Source: Bacteroidales bacterium (GTDB lineage: Bacteria; Bacteroidota; Bacteroidia; Bacteroidales; JAADGE01). Taken from it: a stretch of DNA of 5,058 nucleotides. Where the stretch lies: the NCBI GenBank assembly GCA_026987795.1, contig JALSMF010000014.1, positions 1 to 5,058 of the forward strand. Direction: 5' to 3'. A program made the translations under genes and the position numbers. This document shows, piece by piece, positions 1-5,058 of the stretch. Below the pieces are notes generated by a model. That model saw only the letters and a program-made list of their open reading frames with translations, did no database searches and was not told the origin of the DNA. How positions within the stretch are numbered: position 1 is the stretch's first letter; each line of letters begins with the position of its first letter.

Positions 1-162
1 ATTGAAGAGTCTGCTTATTTTCTTTTGGCATCCGTCCTCATAGTTCTCTTTTTATTTCTGGTTAACAAGTGGAAAGTCGGAAAAATATTCGGCAGTTTTT
101 TAATCTTCTTGTATATTGCCTATATAATTTGGACAGCAATGACAAATACCGCGATTCTTTAA
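1..162 (+). CDS. C-terminal end of a membrane protein, probably a calcium/sodium antiporter (partial)
   Basis: Frame 1 is open from the window edge to a TAA at 160-162, giving the last 53 residues of a protein whose start lies outside. There are two hydrophobic segments, about residues 6-21 and 29-46, joined by a short basic loop (NKWKVGK). The second segment reads GSFLIFLYIAYIIW. A basic loop, a Gly, then a final helix ending in L-Y-x-A-Y-I resembles the last two helices of CaCA-family calcium/sodium antiporters (the YrbG type), which exchange Na+ for Ca2+ across the inner membrane. The catalytic alpha-repeat motifs are not in the window, so the family call rests on this tail alone. Another multi-pass transporter is possible. 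An overlapping reading frame from 69 to 347 is probably a shadow. The gene ends 178 bp before mutA and need not be co-transcribed with it. Confidence 0.65.
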   Translation: MEESAYFLLASVLIVLFLFLVNKWKVGKIFGSFLIFLYIAYIIWTAMTNTAIL

Positions 163-317
163 TATTCAAAAAAAATACAAGACTGACTCAATCGGCAAAT
201 AACAATCTTTATTATTATTCGGCAAAAAAACAAATAAGATTACGGCAAGCGATGCAGGAAGTGTTTAAAAGTATAAAAAAAATTGATAAAAATCATATCT
301 CAATAAATCCGAATATC

Positions 318-325
318 TACATTTG
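318..325 (+). promoter_or_regulatory. Candidate Bacteroidota -7 promoter element for mutA-mutB
   Basis: TACATTTG is an exact match to the Bacteroidota sigma-ABfr -7 consensus TAnnTTTG. It lies 15 bp before the mutA start codon, so the leader would be only about 10 nt. I see no good -33 TTTG/TTG at the usual 17-23 bp spacing; the nearest TTG (283-285) is 32 bp upstream. The rest of the 163-340 gap is AT-rich, with no recognisable RNA gene, terminator or B12-riboswitch box. In AT-rich DNA this 8-mer could arise by chance, but its position supports a role. Confidence 0.45.
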
Positions 326-340
326 CAAAAAATTTAAGCT

Positions 341-2206
341 ATGTTAAAAAAGAAATTATTTTATGAATTTCCGCCGATAAGCACCGAACAATGGGAAGAA
401 AAAATAAAAAAAGACCTTAAAGGTGCCGATTACAATAAAAAGCTGGTAAGCAAAACTATTGAAGAAATAAAAATCAAACCCTACTACCGAGAAGAAAACA
501 TTAAAAATATTGAGTTCACGGAAAATATACCCGGGAAATACCCTTATGTAAGAGGTATCAAAACAAAAAATAATAATTTTGACATAAAGCAAGATATTTT
601 TGTTGAAGATTTCGGAAAAGCAGGTAAAAAAGCTCTTGATATAATAAAAAAAGGCATTGATTCTGTCGGCTTCTTTCTTTGTCACAAAGAAGAGATTAAC
701 CAAAATGATATTAACACACTTCTGGCAGGTATTAATCCCGAAAAAACAACAATAAATTTCATATCAGGTAAATTATCCGAAAAAATATTAAACCTGTTCA
801 TCAAATTTGTCAAAAATAACAACTTCAATAAAAGCAAAATAAAGGCAACCTTCGATTTTGACCCTTTCGGATACAAGACAATTACCGGAGACTTTTACAC
901 GTCTCGAAATATCGGCAAAGTGTTCGATGATTTAAAAAAGATGCTCAATATTACCGAAAATTACCCCTTAATAAAACCTGTCGGAATAAACGGTATATGG
1001 TTTGCAAATGCCGGAGCATCGGCAACTCAAGAACTTGCTTTTGCATTAAGTTCTGCAAATGAAATATTAAGCGAAGCTGAAAAAAACGAAATAAACCCGG
1101 AAAAACTGATTCCTAAAATAGTGTTTAATTTCGGTATCGGCTCAAACTACTTTATTGAAATTGCGAAGTTAAGAGCCGCAAGATTCCTGTGGGCAAAAAT
1201 CTGCGAAGCATGGACATCTGACAAAGACACAGGAAAAATGTATATAAATTCAATAACTTCCGACAGAAATAAAACGATTTACGACCCTTACGTAAACCAA
1301 CTCCGAAATACAACGGAAGCTATGTCGGCAATATTGGGAGGAGCAAATGTTATTACCGTTAAACCTTTTGATTTTACATACAAAAAGCCGGATGAATTTT
1401 CTGAAAGAATAGCTCGAAATACCGGAATAATTCTTAAAGAAGAAGCTTATTTTAACAAATCAGTTGACCCGGCAGCCGGTTCATATTTTATTGAAAACCT
1501 TACAAATGATATTATTGAAAAATCATGGGAAATTTTCATTAAAACAGAAGATCTCGGAGGATACAATCAAGCTCTGCAACAAAATTACATCCAAAATCAA
1601 ATAAAAGAAACCGCAGAAAAACGAAAACTTAATATCGCAACCCGAAAAGAAATACTGCTCGGAACAAACCAATACCCTAATTTTAATGAAGAAATAAAAA
1701 ATAATATAGATTTTAACGTTTATTCATGGTCGTTGCCCGAAAACAAAAACACCGAAACAGAACCGATAAAATTCTTCCGCGGTGCAAAAGAACTTGAAGA
1801 GTTAAGATTATCAACAGAGAAAAGCGGTAAAAAACCGACAGTCTTTCTGTTAACTTACGGAAACCTTGCAATGCGTAAGGCTCGGGCAGCTTTCTCATCA
1901 AACTTCTTTGCTTGTGCAGGATATAAAGTTATTGACAATCTCGGTTTTGAAACACCCGAAAACGGCATAAATGCTGCCATAGAGGCAAATGCAGACATAG
2001 TAGTTATCTGCAGCTCTGATGACCAATACCCGAACATTGTTCCCGAAATTTACAATAAGTTAAAAGGTAAAGCAATCACAGTCGTTGCCGGTTACCCGAA
2101 AGAACATATTGAAGAGCTGAAATCACAGGGAATTGAACATTTTATCCATATAAAATCTAACATCCTGGAAACCCTGAAGAATTTTAACAAACTTTTAGGA
2201 ATTTAA
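341..2206 (+). CDS. mutA: Methylmalonyl-CoA mutase small (beta) subunit
   Basis: This 621-residue protein is the non-catalytic partner in the heterodimeric, adenosylcobalamin-dependent mutase that interconverts succinyl-CoA and methylmalonyl-CoA in the cytoplasm. The N-terminus (EFPPISTEQWEEKIKKDLKG, about residues 9-28) is typical of the family and fixes the ATG at 341. The TIM-barrel domain spans roughly residues 45-440. It includes the FNFGIGSNYFIEIAKLRAAR stretch (262-281), ERIARNTG (355-362) and KSVDPAAGSYFIENLT (373-388), all with counterparts in MutB. The cobalamin-domain fold begins near residue 497. Where MutB has DGHDRG this protein reads TYGNLAMRKARA (505-516), so the B12-ligand histidine is absent, as expected for this subunit. 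Length is close to the usual ~620-640. It is Lys/Asn-rich and looks more AT-biased than mutB. mutB follows after 40 bp, so the pair is very likely one operon. No Shine-Dalgarno is present. Confidence 0.95.
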   Translation: MLKKKLFYEFPPISTEQWEEKIKKDLKGADYNKKLVSKTIEEIKIKPYYREENIKNIEFTENIPGKYPYVRGIKTKNNNFDIKQDIFVEDFGKAGKKALDIIKKGIDSVGFFLCHKEEINQNDINTLLAGINPEKTTINFISGKLSEKILNLFIKFVKNNNFNKSKIKATFDFDPFGYKTITGDFYTSRNIGKVFDDLKKMLNITENYPLIKPVGINGIWFANAGASATQELAFALSSANEILSEAEKNEINPEKLIPKIVFNFGIGSNYFIEIAKLRAARFLWAKICEAWTSDKDTGKMYINSITSDRNKTIYDPYVNQLRNTTEAMSAILGGANVITVKPFDFTYKKPDEFSERIARNTGIILKEEAYFNKSVDPAAGSYFIENLTNDIIEKSWEIFIKTEDLGGYNQALQQNYIQNQIKETAEKRKLNIATRKEILLGTNQYPNFNEEIKNNIDFNVYSWSLPENKNTETEPIKFFRGAKELEELRLSTEKSGKKPTVFLLTYGNLAMRKARAAFSSNFFACAGYKVIDNLGFETPENGINAAIEANADIVVICSSDDQYPNIVPEIYNKLKGKAITVVAGYPKEHIEELKSQGIEHFIHIKSNILETLKNFNKLLGI

Positions 2207-2246
2207 TCTGTAAAACCCGAAAATATTCTTATAAAAGAACTATAAT

Positions 2247-4376
2247 ATGCGACCGAACTTCAAAAAAATAAATATAAAATCAGGTAACCCGGAAAAAGTT
2301 ACCGGAAATATCAGCAGAGGTGAAAAATTTATGACACCTGAAAAAATTGAATTAGATGCCTTCTACACCAAAGAAGACACGAAAGACTTTGAGCACCTCA
2401 ACTATGCAGCCGGAATACCGCCCTATTTAAGAGGACCGTATTCAACAATGTATGTTATGCGACCTTGGACAATTCGCCAATATGCCGGATTTTCAACTGC
2501 CGAAGAATCAAATGCTTTCTATCGTCGAAATTTGGCAGCCGGACAAAAAGGACTTTCCGTTGCTTTTGATTTAGCAACCCATCGCGGCTACGACTCCGAC
2601 CACGAACGCGTTGTAGGTGATGTAGGAAAAGCCGGTGTTGCCATCGACAGTATTTTGGATATGAAAATCCTGTTCGACCAAATTCCGCTCAACAAAATGT
2701 CGGTTTCAATGACAATGAACGGTGCCGTATTGCCGGTTTTGGCGTTTTATATCGTTGCCGGATTAGAACAAGGAGCGAAGCTCGAAGAACTTTCGGGAAC
2801 CATACAAAACGATATTCTGAAAGAATTTATGGTCAGAAACACATACATCTACCCTCCCGCCCCCTCTATGCGAATTATTGCCGATATTTTCGAATACACA
2901 TCGAAAAATATGCCCAAATTCAACTCCATCAGTATCTCGGGTTACCATATGCAGGAAGCCGGAGCTACTGCCGACATCGAATTGGCATACACCCTTGCCG
3001 ACGGATTGGAATACCTGCGAACAGGCGTAAATGCCGGAATGGATATCGACAGTTTTGCACCCCGGCTCTCATTCTTTTGGGCAATAGGAATGAATCACTT
3101 TACGGAAATTGCCAAAATGCGTGCCGCACGTATGCTTTGGGCAAAAATCGTAAAACAATTCAACCCGAAAAATCCGAAATCTCTTGCTCTGCGAACTCAC
3201 AGCCAAACTTCCGGATGGAGTTTAACCGAGCAAGACCCGTTCAATAATATTGCAAGAACATGTATTGAAGCTATGGCTGCCGCTCTCGGACATACACAAT
3301 CTTTACACACCAACGCTCTTGACGAAGCAATTGCTTTACCGACAGATTTTTCCGCACGAATAGCAAGAAATACGCAAATTTATTTACAGGAAGAAACCGG
3401 AATCACAAAATCCGTTGACCCCTGGGCGGGCTCTTATTATGTCGAAAAACTGACACACGAAATTGCTCACAAAGCTTGGAAGCTGATTGAAGAAGTCGAA
3501 GAACTCGGCGGAATGGCAAAAGCTATTGAAACAGGTATTCCGAAAATGCGTATAGAAGAAGCCGCAGCACGCAAACAGGCACGTATTGACAGCGGAAAAG
3601 ACATCATAGTAGGTGTAAATAAATACCGCCTCGAAAAAGAAGATCCTATTGATATTTTAGAAGTTGACAATACTGCCGTAAGACTTTCACAAATTGAAAG
3701 ACTGAAAAAATTAAAAGCCGAAAGAAACAACACGGAGGTAGAAAAAGCACTTAATGCAATCACCGAAAGTATGAAAACCGGAAAAGGAAACTTATTGGAA
3801 CTTTCCGTAATTGCAGCACAAAAAAGAGCAACGCTCGGTGAAATTTCCGATGCAATAGAAAAAGTTGCCGGCAGATACAAAGCCGTCATCCGTTCAATAT
3901 CCGGAGTTTATTCATCAGAAAGCAAAAATGACATGAGTTTTGAAAAAGCACGCAAACTTGCCGATAAATTTGCCGAACAAGAAGGCAGAAGACCGCGAAT
4001 TATGATTGCCAAAATGGGACAAGACGGACACGACCGCGGAGCAAAAGTAGTATCAACCGGTTATGCCGACATCGGTTTCGACGTTGACATAGGTCCGCTT
4101 TTTCAAACACCTGCCGAAGCCGCCAAACAAGCCGTCGAAAACGATGTTCATGTTCTCGGCGTATCAAGTTTGGCAGCAGGACACAAGACACTTGTCCCGC
4201 AAGTCATTGAAGAACTTAAAAAACTCGGCAGAGAAGATATTATGGTAATTGTCGGCGGTGTAATTCCGCATCAGGATTATCAATTTTTATACGATGCCGG
4301 CGTTGTCGGAATTTTCGGACCCGGAACATCGGTTTCCGAAGCCGCAATTCAGATATTGGAAATTTTATTGGGATAA
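2247..4376 (+). CDS. mutB: Methylmalonyl-CoA mutase large (alpha, catalytic) subunit
   Basis: This 709-residue adenosylcobalamin enzyme (EC 5.4.99.2) catalyses the radical rearrangement between (R)-methylmalonyl-CoA and succinyl-CoA. The substrate TIM barrel covers about residues 40-400, a linker about 400-575, and the cobalamin domain about 578-709. Aligned from memory to the Propionibacterium shermanii enzyme, the active site is intact: Y65, T67, M68, R72, R77 and Y79 (in RGPYSTMY and RPWTIRQY), S104, Q187, R197, Y233 and H234. The cobalamin domain has K589, D593 and axial ligand H595 in KMGQDGHDRG, then SSL (640-642) and GG (670-671), which is the base-off/His-on signature. I chose the ATG at 2247 because MRPNF resembles the usual Bacteroidota start; an internal ATG at 2331 (residue 29) is a weaker option. 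It follows mutA by 40 bp. Its chaperone GTPase gene meaB is not adjacent. The gene is sometimes called scpA. Confidence 0.97.
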   Translation: MRPNFKKINIKSGNPEKVTGNISRGEKFMTPEKIELDAFYTKEDTKDFEHLNYAAGIPPYLRGPYSTMYVMRPWTIRQYAGFSTAEESNAFYRRNLAAGQKGLSVAFDLATHRGYDSDHERVVGDVGKAGVAIDSILDMKILFDQIPLNKMSVSMTMNGAVLPVLAFYIVAGLEQGAKLEELSGTIQNDILKEFMVRNTYIYPPAPSMRIIADIFEYTSKNMPKFNSISISGYHMQEAGATADIELAYTLADGLEYLRTGVNAGMDIDSFAPRLSFFWAIGMNHFTEIAKMRAARMLWAKIVKQFNPKNPKSLALRTHSQTSGWSLTEQDPFNNIARTCIEAMAAALGHTQSLHTNALDEAIALPTDFSARIARNTQIYLQEETGITKSVDPWAGSYYVEKLTHEIAHKAWKLIEEVEELGGMAKAIETGIPKMRIEEAAARKQARIDSGKDIIVGVNKYRLEKEDPIDILEVDNTAVRLSQIERLKKLKAERNNTEVEKALNAITESMKTGKGNLLELSVIAAQKRATLGEISDAIEKVAGRYKAVIRSISGVYSSESKNDMSFEKARKLADKFAEQEGRRPRIMIAKMGQDGHDRGAKVVSTGYADIGFDVDIGPLFQTPAEAAKQAVENDVHVLGVSSLAAGHKTLVPQVIEELKKLGREDIMVIVGGVIPHQDYQFLYDAGVVGIFGPGTSVSEAAIQILEILLG

Positions 4377-4385
4377 TACATTGAC

Positions 4386-4433
4386 TTCGACAAGCTCAGT
4401 CAACAAACAACTTCGGTTATTGAGCTTGTCGAA
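4386..4433. repeat. Perfect 13-bp-arm palindrome after mutB, with an inner UUCG mini-hairpin
   Basis: TTCGACAAGCTCA (4386-4398) is repeated exactly as its reverse complement at 4421-4433 across a 22-nt spacer. The spacer holds AAC-TTCG-GTT (4409-4418), a small stem closed by the stable cUUCGg tetraloop, so the RNA could form a nested hairpin. It starts 10 bp after the mutB stop. There is no T-run on either side, so it is not a canonical intrinsic terminator on either strand. It may stabilise the mutB 3' end, slow polymerase, or be one copy of a dispersed repeat. I recall TTCGACAAGCTCA-type palindromes between genes in many bacterial genomes, including Bacteroidota, but copy number in this genome cannot be judged from one window. 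Confidence 0.85.
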
Positions 4434-4503
4434 ACAGCCGAAAGATATTCTTAAAATAAAAAAAATATGCCGATTCATTGGCTTGTTTAAAATATTTATT
4501 TCC

Positions 4504-4531
4504 TTTGCAAAAATTTCCGGACTTAAATTTG
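4504..4531 (+). promoter_or_regulatory. Candidate Bacteroidota promoter for panD
   Basis: TAAATTTG at 4524-4531 matches the -7 consensus TAnnTTTG exactly. A TTTG at 4504-4507 could be the -33 element. The 16-bp spacer is slightly short against the usual 17-23. Transcription would begin near 4538, leaving a leader of about 24 nt before the panD ATG. Together with the palindrome upstream, this suggests panD is transcribed separately from mutA-mutB. Confidence 0.5.
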
Positions 4532-4545
4532 TTCTTTTAAGTTCG
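4518..4545. repeat. 10-bp imperfect inverted repeat overlapping the panD -7 box
   Basis: CGGACTTAAA (4518-4527) pairs with TTTAAGTTCG (4536-4545) around an 8-nt spacer. Nine pairs are Watson-Crick and one is G-T (4520/4543); the inner seven (ACTTAAA/TTTAAGT) are perfect. The dyad covers half of the predicted -7 element and the expected transcription start, so it could be an operator. Chance in AT-rich DNA is a real alternative. As an RNA hairpin it would mostly precede or straddle the transcript start, which makes an RNA-level role less likely if the promoter is right. Confidence 0.4.
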
Positions 4546-4561
4546 AAGCAATTTTAAAATA

Positions 4562-4915
4562 ATGACCATACAAGTCTTAAAATCAAAAATTCACAGGGTT
4601 ACCGTAACCGGTGCGGACTTGAACTATGTCGGCAGTATTACCGTTGACGAAGCACTAATGGAAGCTGCAAATATTATTGAAGGCGAAAAAGTGCAAATAG
4701 TGAATAACAACAACGGCGAACGCATTGAAACATACGTAATTAAAGGTGAGCGAAATTCAGGAAAGATAGAACTCAACGGTGCTGCGGCACGAAAAGTTAT
4801 ACCGGGGGATATTATCATTATCTTTTCTTATGCCCAAATGGATTTTGAAAAGGCAAAAAAATTCAAGCCTTGGGTTGTATTTCCGAACACAGAAACTAAC
4901 CAAATTATTAATTAA
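4562..4915 (+). CDS. panD: Aspartate 1-decarboxylase proenzyme
   Basis: This 117-residue protein (EC 4.1.1.11) decarboxylates L-aspartate to beta-alanine in the cytoplasm for pantothenate and so CoA synthesis. It is a small double-psi beta-barrel proenzyme that cleaves itself between G24 and S25 (YVGSITVD), so that S25 becomes the catalytic pyruvoyl group. Key family residues sit at their E. coli numbering: K9, H11, R54, T57, Y58 and N72 (in LNGAAAR). Length is close to the usual 115-130, and the C-terminus is shorter than in E. coli. The ATG at 4562 puts the cleavage site at the standard position 24/25, which settles the start. No Shine-Dalgarno is visible. panC and panB are not beside it here: mutB lies upstream across 185 bp of structured intergenic DNA, and an exported-protein gene starts 72 bp downstream. 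It appears complete and functional. Confidence 0.97.
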   Translation: MTIQVLKSKIHRVTVTGADLNYVGSITVDEALMEAANIIEGEKVQIVNNNNGERIETYVIKGERNSGKIELNGAAARKVIPGDIIIIFSYAQMDFEKAKKFKPWVVFPNTETNQIIN

Positions 4916-4987
4916 GCAAACTCTTTTTCGTATTTTTTAAAAAAACTTTATAATCTGCTTTTTTTTTCTCATTTTTGAAAAAAAATT

Positions 4988-5058
4988 ATGAAAAGAAAGT
5001 TTGCTGCCGTATTGACAAATATTTTAATTCTTTCGGTAATAACCGGTTTCTCTCAAGA
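4988..5058 (+). CDS. Start of a gene for a secreted or envelope protein (partial)
   Basis: An ATG at 4988 opens a frame that runs to the window edge, giving 23 complete codons plus two bases. The peptide starts MKRKFAAV, continues with a hydrophobic stretch to about residue 19 and then GFSQ. This is a textbook signal peptide: basic n-region, hydrophobic core, and a G-F-S-Q end often seen just before the signal peptidase I site in Bacteroidota. There is no Cys, so a lipoprotein is unlikely on what is visible. The mature protein lies outside the window, so no function can be given. The 72-bp gap after panD is very T- and A-rich, including a run of nine Ts at 4959-4967. Co-transcription with panD is possible but unproven. 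Confidence 0.75.
   Translation, partial: MKRKFAAVLTNILILSVITGFSQ

Noticed and set aside
163..340. Cobalamin riboswitch before the B12-dependent mutase
   Set aside because: No B12-box-like GC-containing conserved segment is visible in this short AT-rich gap, and B12 riboswitches usually control B12 transport or synthesis or B12-independent enzymes rather than B12-dependent ones.
69..347. 92-codon + strand frame overlapping the antiporter tail and running through the gap into mutA
   Set aside because: It begins inside a convincing membrane-protein C-terminus in another frame, overlaps the mutA start, and its Lys/Asn/Tyr-rich product looks like translated AT-rich intergenic DNA with no recognisable motif.
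3467..3889. 140-codon minus-strand frame inside mutB
   Set aside because: It is fully antisense to a well-conserved part of mutB and is Ser/Phe/Ile-rich, as expected of the reverse complement of Lys/Glu-rich coding DNA.
4294..4557. 87-codon + strand frame spanning the mutB end and the palindrome
   Set aside because: Its first part is a shadow of mutB; the rest translates the palindrome and the panD promoter region, with no protein-like features.
4931..4967. Possible intrinsic terminator after panD (T6/A7 dyad followed by nine Ts)
   Set aside because: The only stem near the T-run is an A/T-only TTTTTTAAAAAA dyad with no GC pairs, and it is separated from the T-run by about 13 nt, so it is too weak to call.
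4949..4977. TATAAT (4949-4954) and CATTTTTG (4970-4977) as promoter elements for the exported-protein gene
   Set aside because: TATAAT is the E. coli-type -10, not the Bacteroidota element, and has no -35 partner. CATTTTTG misses the first consensus base of TAnnTTTG and has no -33 at good spacing. In such AT-rich DNA neither is convincing.

Overview
The window reads as a piece of a low-GC Bacteroidota chromosome. Support for this: AT-rich, Lys/Asn-rich coding; A-rich stretches instead of Shine-Dalgarno sequences before every start codon; good matches to the Bacteroidota -7 promoter element (TAnnTTTG) before two genes; and a heterodimer-type methylmalonyl-CoA mutase whose large subunit begins MRPNF, as I recall for Bacteroidota homologues. 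I cannot name a genus. All supported genes are on the + strand.

Layout: (1) 1-162 is the C-terminal end of a membrane protein, most like a CaCA-family calcium/sodium antiporter. (2) 163-340 is an AT-rich gap with no convincing gene; a TAnnTTTG element lies close to the next start. (3) 341-2206 is mutA and 2247-4376 is mutB, the small and large subunits of coenzyme-B12-dependent methylmalonyl-CoA mutase. They are 40 bp apart and very probably one transcript. (4) 4377-4561 is an intergenic region with a perfect 13-bp-arm palindrome carrying an inner cUUCGg mini-hairpin, then a candidate Bacteroidota promoter overlapped by a second, 10-bp dyad. (5) 4562-4915 is panD, aspartate 1-decarboxylase. 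(6) From 4988 to the edge is the start of a gene for a secreted or envelope protein with a signal peptide.

How the genes work together: MutA and MutB interconvert succinyl-CoA and (R)-methylmalonyl-CoA, the core step of the B12-dependent propionate/succinate route. MutB keeps all the active-site and cobalamin-ligand residues I could align to the Propionibacterium enzyme. MutA keeps the fold but lacks the cobalamin His motif, as expected of the non-catalytic subunit. PanD makes beta-alanine for pantothenate and CoA. A CoA-supply link to the CoA-thioester mutase is possible, but panD seems to have its own promoter and is separated by the palindrome, so I treat it as a separate transcription unit.

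I found no convincing undescribed system. This is mainly a housekeeping/central-metabolism region, and the points most worth a second look are the non-coding structures between mutB and panD.
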